Shown here in pieces: positions 7,164 to 15,591 of a stretch of DNA of 39,065 nt. The stretch lies in assembly GCA_002790195.1 (NCBI GenBank), contig PFUR01000064.1:37003-76067 (forward strand), given 5' to 3'. This DNA is from Flavobacteriales bacterium CG_4_9_14_3_um_filter_40_17. GTDB taxonomy: Bacteria > Bacteroidota > Bacteroidia > Flavobacteriales > Flavobacteriaceae. Made by a program: the position numbers and the translations under genes. The first letter of the stretch is position 1. Each line of letters begins with the position of its first letter. Below the pieces are notes generated by a model. It was not told the origin of the DNA and made no database searches. It saw only the letters and a program-made list of their open reading frames with translations.

Positions 7164-8897
7164 ATGGCAAACAGAATAGTAGTTGACCCAATCACCCGTA
7201 TTGAAGGTCATTTAAGAATAGAAGTTGAAGTAAAAGACGGTGTCATCACCGATGCATTTAGTTCCAGCCCCATGGTTCGCGGACTCGAAAACATCGTCAA
7301 AGGCAGAGATCCGCGCGATGTTTGGGCCTTTGTGGAACGGGCTTGTGGCGTTTGTACCACGGTTCACGCATTGGCATCAGTCCGTTCGGTGGAAGATGCT
7401 TTGGGAATTGATATCCCGCCCAATGCTGAAATGGTGCGAAACATCATGGAAGGTGCTTTGTACATGCACGATCACACGGTGCATTTTTACCATCTGCACG
7501 CGCTGGACTGGGTGGATGTGGTCAACGCCTTAAAAGCCGATCCGGTCAAAACCTCCGAATTGGCGCAAAGCATTTCCAAATGGCCCAAAAGTTCACCCGG
7601 CTATTTTTCCGATATCAAAAAAAGAATTACAAAGTTTGTTGAAAGTGGTCAATTGGGTATTTTCGCCAACGGCTACTGGGGACACCCGCAAATGAAATTG
7701 CCGCCCGAGGCCAATTTGATGGCCGTCGCTCACTACCTCGAAGCCCTCGAGTGGCAAAAAGAAATCGTGAAAGTCCACACCATTTTTGGTGGTAAAAATC
7801 CGCATCCGAACTATTTGGTTGGCGGGATGGCCTGCGCCATCAATATTGAAAGCCCCGGCGGCATCAATGCCGAACGTTTGGCGTATGTAGGTAAATTGTT
7901 GCAAGAAGGAAAAGATTTTGTCGAGCAAGTTTACATCCCCGATTTGTTGGCGATTGCTTCGTTCTACAAGGATTGGGGTGGCATCGGCAGAGGATTCGGA
8001 AACTACATGGCCTATGGCGATTTCCCAACCAACGGCTACAAAGATATTTCGAGCTTCAAATTCCCGCAAGGAGCGATTTTAAACCGGGATTTGTCGAAGG
8101 TGCATGATGTCAACCACCGAAATGAAGATATCGAAGAGTTTGTCAACAACTCGTGGTATGATGATTATGCCGAAGGGAAAGACAAAGGTAGGCATCCTTG
8201 GGATGGTGAAACGAAGATTAATTATTCAGGACCGAAACCACCCTACGATCAGTTGGATGTCAATCAGAAATACAGTTTCATCAAAACGCCGCGTTGGAAA
8301 GGCAACCCAATGGAAGTCGGGCCGCTCGCCCGCTTGTTGGTCGGTTATGGCAGGCAAAACAAGGAAATTCAAGAAGCTGTCAATGCCGCATTGGCTTACC
8401 TAAACGTTCCGGTCGATGCTTTGTTCTCTACATTGGGAAGAACGGCAGCTCGGGGAATCGAAACCCAGTTGGTTGCCAACTGGACAATGGAATTTTATAA
8501 CACCTTATTGCAAAACATCAAAAATGGCGACACCCGTATGGCCAACATGGACAAATGGGAACATGAAAAATGGGAAAAAGAATCAAAAGGCGTTGGGTTT
8601 TGCGAAGCTCCGCGAGGCGGTTTGGCACATTGGATACGCATCAAAGAAGGCAAAACAGAAAATTACCAATTGGTTGTTCCCAGTACTTGGAATGCATCGC
8701 CACGCGACCCGAAAGGACAAATGTCTGCCTACGAGTCAACCTTGATCGGCACGCCGGTTGCCGACCCTGAATTGCCACTCGAAATCATCCGAACCATCCA
8801 CTCGTTTGACCCGTGTATTGCTTGCGCCGTACACTTGTATGATGAACACGGAAAACAAATTTCCAGGGTTCAAAATATTTCGAGTTGTGATGTTTAA
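7164..8897 (+). CDS. hyaB: [NiFe]-hydrogenase large (catalytic) subunit precursor
   Basis: A 577-residue subunit that binds the NiFe(CN)2CO site and oxidises H2. The N-terminal nickel motif is RACGVCTTVH (C61, C64, H68), following RGLENIVKGRDPRDVW. The C-terminal motif is DPCIACAVH (C551, C554, H557). A 20-residue tail after H557 marks it as a precursor to be cut by the endopeptidase encoded at 9810. Other family segments include HMKLP-like PQMKLPPEA, GGKNPHPNYLVGG and VGPLARLLVGYG. The subunit has no signal peptide and travels with the small subunit through Tat. The start is 11 bp after the small-subunit stop. Confidence 0.98.
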   Translation: MANRIVVDPITRIEGHLRIEVEVKDGVITDAFSSSPMVRGLENIVKGRDPRDVWAFVERACGVCTTVHALASVRSVEDALGIDIPPNAEMVRNIMEGALYMHDHTVHFYHLHALDWVDVVNALKADPVKTSELAQSISKWPKSSPGYFSDIKKRITKFVESGQLGIFANGYWGHPQMKLPPEANLMAVAHYLEALEWQKEIVKVHTIFGGKNPHPNYLVGGMACAINIESPGGINAERLAYVGKLLQEGKDFVEQVYIPDLLAIASFYKDWGGIGRGFGNYMAYGDFPTNGYKDISSFKFPQGAILNRDLSKVHDVNHRNEDIEEFVNNSWYDDYAEGKDKGRHPWDGETKINYSGPKPPYDQLDVNQKYSFIKTPRWKGNPMEVGPLARLLVGYGRQNKEIQEAVNAALAYLNVPVDALFSTLGRTAARGIETQLVANWTMEFYNTLLQNIKNGDTRMANMDKWEHEKWEKESKGVGFCEAPRGGLAHWIRIKEGKTENYQLVVPSTWNASPRDPKGQMSAYESTLIGTPVADPELPLEIIRTIHSFDPCIACAVHLYDEHGKQISRVQNISSCDV

Positions 8898-8916
8898 TCA
8901 ATTAAAATCCTAAATC

Positions 8917-9642
8917 ATGGAAACAAAAAATTTTCAGCGCGTCTATATTTGGGAACTTCCGGTTCGTTATTTTCATTGGATTAACGTATTGGCCATCACG
9001 ATTTTGGCAACTACCGGGCTGATAATTTCCAACCCACCGGCAATTTTGTCAAATGCGGAAGCTAGTGAGTTGTATTGGTTTGGTACGTTACGGTTTATTC
9101 ATTTTGCTTCAGCATATGTGTTTTTTTTCAACATGATTTTTAGGATATATTGGTCTTTTGTCGGCAACAAATATTCCAATTGGCGGGCTTTTGTACCTTT
9201 AAACAGAAAATGGTTTCGCATCTTTTTGCATGTCATCAAGGTCGATATTCTTCTTCAAAATGAAAAACATCAAAACCTTACCAATATCAGCGTAGGCCAT
9301 AACAGCATAGCCGGTATCTCATATGTTGCGCTTTTTCTTTTGGCATTGGTACAAGTATTAACCGGATTCGGTTTATATGCTTCTACTTCAGGCTGGTGGT
9401 TGCCACAGATGTTTGCTTGGGTAGTCCCGTTTATGGGTGGTGATTTTATTGTCCGGACGGTTCATCACTTCGCCACTTGGGGTTTTATTTTGTTTACGTT
9501 GATTCACGTGTATTTGGTCTTCTACCACGATTGGCTCGAAGGCAGAGGTGAGGTTTCGTCTATGTTTGGTGGTTATAAATTCGTCAATAAAGATCGATTG
9601 AAGGACAACAAGAAGAGTAAATTGGCTTCAGAGCAAAAATAA
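8917..9642 (+). CDS. hyaC: Ni/Fe-hydrogenase b-type cytochrome subunit
   Basis: A 241-residue integral membrane cytochrome b that passes electrons from the hydrogenase small subunit into the quinone pool. The protein starts RVYIWELPVRYFHWINV with a haem-ligand histidine near residue 20. Four hydrophobic segments follow, with more candidate haem histidines at H61 and in HHFATWGFILFTLIHVYLV. It ends in FYHDWLEGRGEVSSMFGGYKF, the usual end of this family. It is 19 bp behind the large-subunit gene in the same operon. With the small-subunit C-terminal anchor it implies a periplasm-facing, membrane-bound uptake hydrogenase linked to respiration. Confidence 0.96.
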   Translation: METKNFQRVYIWELPVRYFHWINVLAITILATTGLIISNPPAILSNAEASELYWFGTLRFIHFASAYVFFFNMIFRIYWSFVGNKYSNWRAFVPLNRKWFRIFLHVIKVDILLQNEKHQNLTNISVGHNSIAGISYVALFLLALVQVLTGFGLYASTSGWWLPQMFAWVVPFMGGDFIVRTVHHFATWGFILFTLIHVYLVFYHDWLEGRGEVSSMFGGYKFVNKDRLKDNKKSKLASEQK

Positions 9643-9672
9643 ATGTGATTGACGATTGATGATTGAAGATTT

Positions 9673-9693
9673 GTCACCCCGAGCGCTGTCGAG
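9673..9693. repeat. Degenerate copy of the CGAGCGCTGTCGAG-type dispersed repeat
   Basis: The spacer behind the cytochrome gene carries GTCACCCCGAGCGCTGTCGAG, related in layout to the TTCGACTGCGCTCA elements at 10393-10420 and 34437-34459 (same core when read on the other strand). It appears to be a worn member of a family of intergenic repeats. Function is unknown. Confidence 0.4.
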
Positions 9694-9721
9694 AGCAACG
9701 ATTTTTGATTTTTAAGTTTCA

Positions 9722-9776
9722 CATCGAATCATCATAGCATCGAATCATCATATCATCAAATCATTATATCATCAAT
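9722..9776 (+). repeat. 16-bp tandem repeat, about 3.4 units
   Basis: The units CATCGAATCATCATAG, CATCGAATCATCATAT and CATCAAATCATTATAT follow each other at exactly 16-bp spacing, with a fourth partial unit. A related CATCAAAT occurs again after the palindrome. The repeat lies inside the hydrogenase operon between the cytochrome and maturation-protease genes. It has no coding potential of note. Length variation by slippage is possible. Confidence 0.8.
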
Positions 9777-9793
9777 CCCGATAGCTATCGGGA
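9776..9793. repeat. Perfect 18-bp palindrome TCCCGATAGCTATCGGGA
   Basis: The sequence equals its own reverse complement over 18 bp and directly follows the tandem repeat. This palindrome is, from memory, a frequent intergenic word in Bacteroidota genomes. Without a T-run behind it (ACAAATCAT follows) it is not a standard terminator, though it could pause transcription or stabilise the upstream hydrogenase mRNA. Confidence 0.7.
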
Positions 9794-9809
9794 CAAATCA
9801 TCAAATAAC

Positions 9810-10343
9810 ATGAACCCTTCAGACCATTCCCCAATCGCCATCAGCAGTGATGCATTTTACTTCGAAAAAGACAAATCAGACAGCATCCTACTCTTGGGAG
9901 TGGGCAATTATCTGATGGGAGACGAAGGTGTGGGCGTACATTTGATTCAGGAAATGGCCAAATTAGACCTGCCCAAAAAATTAGATATTTTAGATGGCGG
10001 CACCGGTGGATTTTTGTTGCTCAACTGTTTTGAAGCCTACAAAACCATCATTTTTGTCGATGCCACCATGGACGGCAAACCGGAAGGAACGGTTTCTTTG
10101 ATCCGTCCGAAATTTGCTTCCGATTTTCCCTCGGCACTCAGCGTACACGATGTCGGTTTGAAAGACATGATCGAAGCGGTTTATCTCATGGAAACCAAAC
10201 CCAATCTGTGGTTGTTCACGGTTTCCATCCAAGAGATTGTACCCATGACCATTGCACTTTCTCCCAAAGTACAGCACGCCATCCCTGAAATTATCGAGCA
10301 AATATTTAATTTGACAGAAGCACTACAGGAAGATTATTGTTAG
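9810..10343 (+). CDS. hyaD: Hydrogenase maturation endopeptidase (HyaD/HupD family)
   Basis: A 177-residue nickel-dependent protease that removes the C-terminal tail of the large subunit once the active site is complete. The signature LLLGVGNYLMGDEGVGV is near residues 28-44 with the metal-binding acidic residue in GDEG. LDGGTGGFLLL and SVHDVGLKD supply the conserved Asp and His. Homologues usually start close to the LLLGVGN strand; here about 25 extra residues precede it, so the start at 9810 is slightly uncertain. The 167-bp gap from the cytochrome gene holds repeats, but the strand and function suggest the same transcript. Confidence 0.95.
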   Translation: MNPSDHSPIAISSDAFYFEKDKSDSILLLGVGNYLMGDEGVGVHLIQEMAKLDLPKKLDILDGGTGGFLLLNCFEAYKTIIFVDATMDGKPEGTVSLIRPKFASDFPSALSVHDVGLKDMIEAVYLMETKPNLWLFTVSIQEIVPMTIALSPKVQHAIPEIIEQIFNLTEALQEDYC

Positions 10344-10392
10344 AATTAAAACATGATATTTATTAATGGGAGCATCACATAGTTCAAAAAGA

Positions 10393-10420
10393 GGTTTCGA
10401 CTGCGCTCAACCTGACAAGG
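10393..10420. repeat. TTCGACTGCGCTCAACCTGACA-type dispersed repeat
   Basis: A copy of an intergenic word that recurs in this window (16411-16432 in the opposite orientation, 34437-34459, and partly at 9673-9693). The core TTTCGACTGCGCTCAACC is clearly shared. It lies between the maturation protease and hypF. No protein or stable fold is evident. Confidence 0.6.
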
Positions 10421-10549
10421 GTTTTCAAGAATTTGACAAGAACTAATTGACTAACCTATTAATAATCCGTTGGCAATCAATTCATCGCCGGATTGCGGCC
10501 TCATCAAAATTTTATTTATAAATTCAAACGTTACTTTTCCAGTCTTACC

Positions 10550-12808
10550 ATGCTCAAAACATTTAAAATCATCATCACAGGTCAAGTTCAAGGCGTTGGA
10601 TTTCGCCCTTTTGTCTATACGTTGGCGAACCGATTTCAACTAAAAGGGATGGTTTCAAACAACGAGTCGGGTGTGATTATCTACCTGAGTGGAGAAGAAA
10701 AAAAAATACACTCTTTTTATAAATCACTGATCAAAAACCCACCGAAAATTTCCAGGATAAACACGCACTTGACGGAAGAAATTACCTATAAATCGTATTC
10801 CGGATTCAAAATCATCCCAACCCGGAAAACCAAAAAACTCAACTTACAACTCACGCCCGATTTTGCGATGTGTGAGGATTGCAAAAAAGAAATCTCTGAC
10901 CCGAAAAACAGCAGGTTTAATTATCCGTTCGCTACTTGTGTGAACTGTGGCCCGCGTTGGGCAGTGACCAAAACCTTTCCTTTTGATCGGCATCACACCA
11001 GTGTCGAAGCATTAGGTATGTGCAGAAATTGCCAAGATGAATACAACAATCCGCAAAACAGGCGGTTTCATTCTCAGACAAACACTTGCCCAGAGTGTGG
11101 CATCAGCCTTTCATTGACTGATGCGGCCGGATATGAATTGTGTGCGTTGAAAACCGATGTGTTTAATAAAGTAGCTCATTTGATAAGTAAAGGAAACATC
11201 CTTGCCATCAAAAACACCGCGGGTTATCTGTTGTGCTGCGACGCAAACAACCCAATTGCCATTCGCCGTTTGCGGAGCAAAAAAAACCGACCAAAGAAGC
11301 CATTTGCTGTTTTATACCCAGATTTATCGCTTTTAAAGTACCATTTAACCATTCATAAAAAACAAGAAAAAGCGATTACCTCATCCGAAAGACCGATTGT
11401 TATTATTTCCAAAAATAATTTCAAGGGCGATTTGGCAATGGAAGACTTGGCTCCCGGCTTAAACCAACTCGGTGTAATGTTACCTTACACGGGCGTTTTA
11501 CAACTATTGGCCAACGAATTAACAATGCCCATTGTGGCAACCAGCGGCAACTTGCACGGTTCGCCGATACTGAGCAACCGGGAAGATTCCGTCCGTGTAT
11601 TAAGCAAAATAGCCGATTATTTTTTGCATCACAACTTAGAAATCATCAATCCGCAGGATGACAGCGTGGTCAAATTCAGCAACAAGTTTCAACACCAAAC
11701 CATGTTTAGGCGTTCTCGCGGTTATGCGCCAAATTATTTTGGAGAAATTCCACAGTCAAAAGAGAAAATCATGGCCATGGGCAGTCATTTGAAAAGCACG
11801 ATATGTTTTCTACCAAACGACTATTTGTACATCAGTCAATACCTAGGAAATTTAGATAATTATGATGTTTATCAGCGATTTACTAAAGTAGCCGAGCAGT
11901 TTGTCCACTTGTTTGAACAAAAACCCGACGTGGTTTTGACGGACAATCATCCAGCTTACCAAAGCACACAGTTCGGTGTCGAAGCAGCAAAAAATTGGCA
12001 TGCAAAACACGTTCAGGTTCAGCATCACAAGGCTCATTTTGCTTCGGTTTTAGGTGAACACAAACTATTTAATGAACGTGTTTTGGGAGTTATCTGGGAT
12101 GGTACGGGTTACGGTGATGATGGTCAAATCTGGGGTGGTGAATTTTTCGATTATCAACACAAGGAAATAAATCGATTGGCACATTTTGAATATTTTGATT
12201 GGTTGGCAGGTGATAAAATGGCACAAATGCCCAAACTTTCCCTTCTTTCTTTGTCTGATGAAAGCATGGAAGAATCAACTGCTAATAAATTCACTAAAGC
12301 TGAGAAAGATATATATTCGGCGCTGAAGAAAAGTAATACGCTGAAAACGTCATCAGTCGGAAGGCTTTTTGATGCGGTGGCTTCATTGCTAGATATTTGC
12401 GATGTAAACTCCTACGAAGGTGAAGCCGCAATTTTATTGGAAAATTGCATCAAGGCATGCAAAATTAAAAAATGTAAAACCTATTGTTCGATATCAGATG
12501 ATGGAAATATCCCTACCCAAATCATTTTGAAAAATTTGTACACGGATTGGAAAAATGGGACATCAAAAGAGCAAGTCATCACTAATTTCTTTTACACCTT
12601 GGCTTCATTGGTTTTTGAAACAGCAGACCGCCATCACTACACAAACATTGCCTTTAGCGGTGGTGTTTTTCAGAATACCACCTTGATTGATATGTTGATA
12701 GAAATGGCAAAAGAGAATTTTACGTTATTTTTTAACTCCAACTTGACTCCAAATGACGAGAACATCTCTTTCGGCCAAATGATGCATTATTTGAATTTAA
12801 AAACTTAA
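10550..12808 (+). CDS. hypF: Carbamoyltransferase HypF
   Basis: A protein of about 752 residues that converts carbamoyl phosphate to a carbamoyl adenylate and hands it to HypE for cyanide ligand synthesis. Domains in order: acylphosphatase (GQVQGVGFRPFVYTLANRF), two C4 zinc fingers (CEDC ... CVNC and CRNC ... CPEC), a YrdC-like domain (AIKNTAGYLLCCDA, KKNRPKKPFAVL, ATSGNLHGSPI), and a Kae1-like domain with the metal motif HHKAHFASVLGEH and GVIWDGTGYGDDGQIWGGEF. The ATG at 10550 (MLKTFKIIITGQVQGVG) is preferred over an in-frame ATG at 10493, because homologues start here. Hydrogenase genes precede it. Its partner gene hypE is absent from the window. Confidence 0.97.
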   Translation: MLKTFKIIITGQVQGVGFRPFVYTLANRFQLKGMVSNNESGVIIYLSGEEKKIHSFYKSLIKNPPKISRINTHLTEEITYKSYSGFKIIPTRKTKKLNLQLTPDFAMCEDCKKEISDPKNSRFNYPFATCVNCGPRWAVTKTFPFDRHHTSVEALGMCRNCQDEYNNPQNRRFHSQTNTCPECGISLSLTDAAGYELCALKTDVFNKVAHLISKGNILAIKNTAGYLLCCDANNPIAIRRLRSKKNRPKKPFAVLYPDLSLLKYHLTIHKKQEKAITSSERPIVIISKNNFKGDLAMEDLAPGLNQLGVMLPYTGVLQLLANELTMPIVATSGNLHGSPILSNREDSVRVLSKIADYFLHHNLEIINPQDDSVVKFSNKFQHQTMFRRSRGYAPNYFGEIPQSKEKIMAMGSHLKSTICFLPNDYLYISQYLGNLDNYDVYQRFTKVAEQFVHLFEQKPDVVLTDNHPAYQSTQFGVEAAKNWHAKHVQVQHHKAHFASVLGEHKLFNERVLGVIWDGTGYGDDGQIWGGEFFDYQHKEINRLAHFEYFDWLAGDKMAQMPKLSLLSLSDESMEESTANKFTKAEKDIYSALKKSNTLKTSSVGRLFDAVASLLDICDVNSYEGEAAILLENCIKACKIKKCKTYCSISDDGNIPTQIILKNLYTDWKNGTSKEQVITNFFYTLASLVFETADRHHYTNIAFSGGVFQNTTLIDMLIEMAKENFTLFFNSNLTPNDENISFGQMMHYLNLKT

Positions 12809-12863
12809 ATTTGGGATTAGTTTGTTTTTCAAGCATTAAAATCAATTAAACAATTCCAAAAAA

Positions 12864-13784
12864 ATGATAAATCTACCAAAACTCCTTGTCCTGTTTTCCG
12901 TCTCAATTGTGGCCCAAGAAAGGCAAAAAATTCAAAGTACATTGGAAACATTGGAAATATCCTCGGGGAAACGAACCATTATATATTCGGACACCACTCA
13001 TTTTGAAGCACCAAATTGGTCTAAAGATGGCACCTATTTTGTGGTAAACAAGTCTGGAAAACTGTTCAAAATCAACATAGAAACCGGCGTTTGGAACGAA
13101 ATTCCAATCAATGCCAAACTGAACGCCAACAACGATCACGGCATTTCTCCGGATGGAAAAAGACTGGTAATTAGTTCGAATGCGGTCGAACCGGAGCATG
13201 CAACGGATGAACATACTTCCTATATTTACACGACATCCATCGATGGTGGAAATTTAACCCGTGTGACCGAAAAATCACTTTCTTATTGGCACGGCTGGAG
13301 TCCGGATGGATCTACGCTTGCCTTTGTGGGACGGCGGAATAATCAGTTTGATATTTACACCATCCCGGTTGAGGGCGGAGATGAAAAGCAACTGACCGAC
13401 ACTCCCGGACTTGATGACGGGCCCGATTATTCGCCCGATGGAAAATATATCTATTTCAATTCATTTCGCTCCGGAATTATGGAAATTTGGCAGATGGATG
13501 CAGATGGGCAAAACCCGGTTCAATTGACCGATGACTTATATTCCAATTGGTTTCCTCATCCGTCGCCGGATGGCAAGTACATATTGTTTTTAACTTTTAT
13601 GGATGATTTAAAACAAGACCATCCATTCGGAAAAGATGTCAAACTACGGCTGATGGATTTAAAGACACATATCATTACAGATTTGACCCCTGTTTTCTTT
13701 GGTGGTCAAGGAACAATCAACGTGCCATCTTGGTCGCCTGATAGTAAACACATTGCGTTTGTGAGTTACCGGATCATGGATTGA
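12864..13784 (+). CDS. TolB-like beta-propeller protein, secreted
   Basis: A 306-residue protein with a short hydrophobic leader ([15 protein letters not shown]) and about six PD40/WD40-like propeller blades, each marked by a W/Y-SPDG-K element: [59 protein letters not shown] and [13 protein letters not shown]. It resembles TolB C-terminal propellers and the peptidase-associated propellers found as free-standing proteins in Bacteroidota. It lacks the TolB N-terminal domain and any catalytic domain. It starts 55 bp after hypF on the same strand, but there is no known link to hydrogenase. A binding role in the periplasm is likely. Confidence 0.85.
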   Translation: MINLPKLLVLFSVSIVAQERQKIQSTLETLEISSGKRTIIYSDTTHFEAPNWSKDGTYFVVNKSGKLFKINIETGVWNEIPINAKLNANNDHGISPDGKRLVISSNAVEPEHATDEHTSYIYTTSIDGGNLTRVTEKSLSYWHGWSPDGSTLAFVGRRNNQFDIYTIPVEGGDEKQLTDTPGLDDGPDYSPDGKYIYFNSFRSGIMEIWQMDADGQNPVQLTDDLYSNWFPHPSPDGKYILFLTFMDDLKQDHPFGKDVKLRLMDLKTHIITDLTPVFFGGQGTINVPSWSPDSKHIAFVSYRIMD

Positions 13785-13905
13785 GAACTCAGATTCAAAT
13801 ATATTTTTCAACAGATGTCAAAATTATTTGTACTTTCAAAAATTATTTGAGTCAATCTATGGCAAATAAATTTGATTGCTTAACATCATTTTTCTCATGA
13901 GCGCA

Positions 13906-15096
13906 ATGAAATCACCATTCAGCAAACAACAACTACTTCCTCAAGAGGAAATGTTGGAAATTGCCAAGGGCAAAGGAGAATTGTTTATCGGTATCCCGAA
14001 AGAAACCCATTATCAGGAGAAAAGAGTTTGCCTTACACCCGATGCCGTAGCCGCACTGACGGCACACGGCCATAGGATCATGATAGAATCGAATGCGGGT
14101 TTGGCGGCCAATTTTTCTGATGCCGATTACTCGGAAGCCGGTGCTGAAGTTACACCCGATACCAAGAAAGTGTTTTCTTGCCCCATGCTGCTCAAAATAG
14201 AACCGCCCTCTATGGATGAGTTGGCGATGATGAACCCCCAATGTGTTTTGATTTCTGCCCTACAACTCAAAACACAATCTAAGAAATATTTTGAAGTCCT
14301 CGCTTCTAAACGCGCAACAGCATTGGCTTTTGAATTCATCCGGGACGAAGATGGGTCGTTGCCGGCAGTGCGGACTTTGAGCGAAATAGCAGGAACCGCC
14401 TCCGTGCTGATTGCTGCTGAACTATTGACCAACCTCAAAGGTGGCAATGGGTTGATGTTTGGCAACATCAGTGGCGTGCCGCCCATCCGCGTGGTGATAT
14501 TGGGCGCCGGGACGGTGGCAGAGTTTGCCGCACGGGCCGCGATAGGTTTGGGCGCGAATGTGCAGGTTTTTGACAACTCGATAACCAAATTACGCTGCTT
14601 GCAAAACAACCTTGGCAGACAGTTGCAAACCTCAACGGTGCAACCCAAAAAATTATCGGAAGCATTGTCCAACTGCGATGTCGCTATCGGCGCCGTTCGT
14701 GGCAAAAACCGTTCGCCGGTTTTGGTCACGGAGGCGATGGTTAGAAATATGCCCAAAGGTTCAGTGATCGTCGATGTAAGTATTGATATGGGTGGCTGTT
14801 TTGAAACATCCGAGTTGACTTCGCATGACAAACCTACCTTCGAAAAGTTTGAAGTGACGCATTATTGTGTCCCCAATATTCCCTCGCGTTATGCCCGGAC
14901 GGCTTCTGTATCTATTTCTAATATCTTCACACCCTACTTGTTACAAATCGCCGAAGAAGGCGGGCTTGAGAATTCGTTGCGCTTCAACAGAGGTCTCAGA
15001 AATGGTTTGTACTTTTACCACGGAATTCTGACCAACAAAGGCGTAGCCGACTGGTTTAGCCTTCCTTACAACGATGTAAATTTGTTGATATTTTAA
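13906..15096 (+). CDS. ald: Alanine dehydrogenase
   Basis: A protein of about 396 residues of the alanine dehydrogenase/transhydrogenase-alpha family; it interconverts alanine with pyruvate and ammonia using NAD. Visible are FIGIPKETHYQEKRVCLTPDAV (substrate-binding N-terminal domain), the dinucleotide fold VVILGAGTVAEFAARAAIGLGANV, and GSVIVDVSIDMGGCFETS. The Bacteroidota form has an N-terminal extension ending LLPQEE, which is present here. ATG codons at 13876, 13897 and 13906 are all in frame; 13906 (MKSPFSKQQLLPQEE) fits homologues best. The gene stands alone, with a poorly conserved repeat-like spacer behind it. Confidence 0.93.
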   Translation: MKSPFSKQQLLPQEEMLEIAKGKGELFIGIPKETHYQEKRVCLTPDAVAALTAHGHRIMIESNAGLAANFSDADYSEAGAEVTPDTKKVFSCPMLLKIEPPSMDELAMMNPQCVLISALQLKTQSKKYFEVLASKRATALAFEFIRDEDGSLPAVRTLSEIAGTASVLIAAELLTNLKGGNGLMFGNISGVPPIRVVILGAGTVAEFAARAAIGLGANVQVFDNSITKLRCLQNNLGRQLQTSTVQPKKLSEALSNCDVAIGAVRGKNRSPVLVTEAMVRNMPKGSVIVDVSIDMGGCFETSELTSHDKPTFEKFEVTHYCVPNIPSRYARTASVSISNIFTPYLLQIAEEGGLENSLRFNRGLRNGLYFYHGILTNKGVADWFSLPYNDVNLLIF

Positions 15097-15098
15097 AT

Positions 15099-15148
15099 CT
15101 TAGTAACGGTCAATAAGCAGGGACAATAGGCAATAGATAATTACTAAG
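15099..15148. repeat. Inverted repeat CTTAGTAA ... TTACTAAG behind ald
   Basis: Perfect 8-bp arms at 15099-15106 and 15141-15148 flank 34 bp of low-complexity sequence with repeated CAATAG words. It starts at the ald stop codon. There is no T-run, so it is not a clear terminator. Confidence 0.4.
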
Positions 15149-15187
15149 AAACCTGAAAACATCAAACACTAAACACGCACATTTTTC

Positions 15188-15556
15188 ATGAAATTCATTT
15201 ACAGATTAAGTTATTTTTTAGGTGGTTTTTCAGTCGGTTTGGTGATTCTTTTTTTTGTTTTAAACAAGAAACACGCCTCTTGCAATTACTTTCCAAACGA
15301 TCGGGTTTTGAGCAATATTCAGAAAAAGAAATTGTTTTTTTCCAAATCGGTTGACAGCTTATTTCAACTCCAAAAGATAGACAGCACGCGCATCTATGAA
15401 GTGTTAAAAAACGGCAATGTAGATTTCAGCCGTAGCGACACCAAACTCAAGGGGTGCAAAAACTACCTCATCGTTTCGGATGATGAAACCTTTGAAATAA
15501 GAGTTGTCAACTGTAATGAAAAAGCACAAATCGAGGAAATAAAATTTTTGGAATAG
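15188..15556 (+). CDS. DUF4258-like membrane-anchored protein
   Basis: A 122-residue protein with one N-terminal hydrophobic segment (YFLGGFSVGLVILFFVL, about 8-24) followed by a polar domain of roughly 95 residues. The end, GCKNYLIVSDDETFEIRVVNCN, resembles the DUF4258 fold seen after alanine dehydrogenase genes in other Flavobacteriia. Function is unknown. Two or three cysteines (C32, C91, C110) face the periplasm if the N-terminus is an in-out anchor. The next gene begins 35 bp downstream, so the two may be co-transcribed. Confidence 0.7.
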   Translation: MKFIYRLSYFLGGFSVGLVILFFVLNKKHASCNYFPNDRVLSNIQKKKLFFSKSVDSLFQLQKIDSTRIYEVLKNGNVDFSRSDTKLKGCKNYLIVSDDETFEIRVVNCNEKAQIEEIKFLE

Positions 15557-15591
15557 TGTTTGAGAAGATTCTTGAAATTAAATTTAACATC

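Noticed and set aside
9722-9793. CRISPR array
   Set aside because: Units are 16 bp and directly adjacent with no spacers, and no cas gene is present.
10451-10639. 62-codon minus-strand frame ending upstream of hypF (ends DELIANGLLIG)
   Set aside because: The 5' half lies antisense to the hypF acylphosphatase domain, and the 3' half has no recognisable homologue; kept only as a curiosity, as it might have been a hyp gene fragment but does not match HypD or HypE.
14127-14831. Long minus-strand open frame inside ald (234 codons)
   Set aside because: Antisense shadow of alanine dehydrogenase, which has full family motifs; the antisense product is low in recognisable structure.
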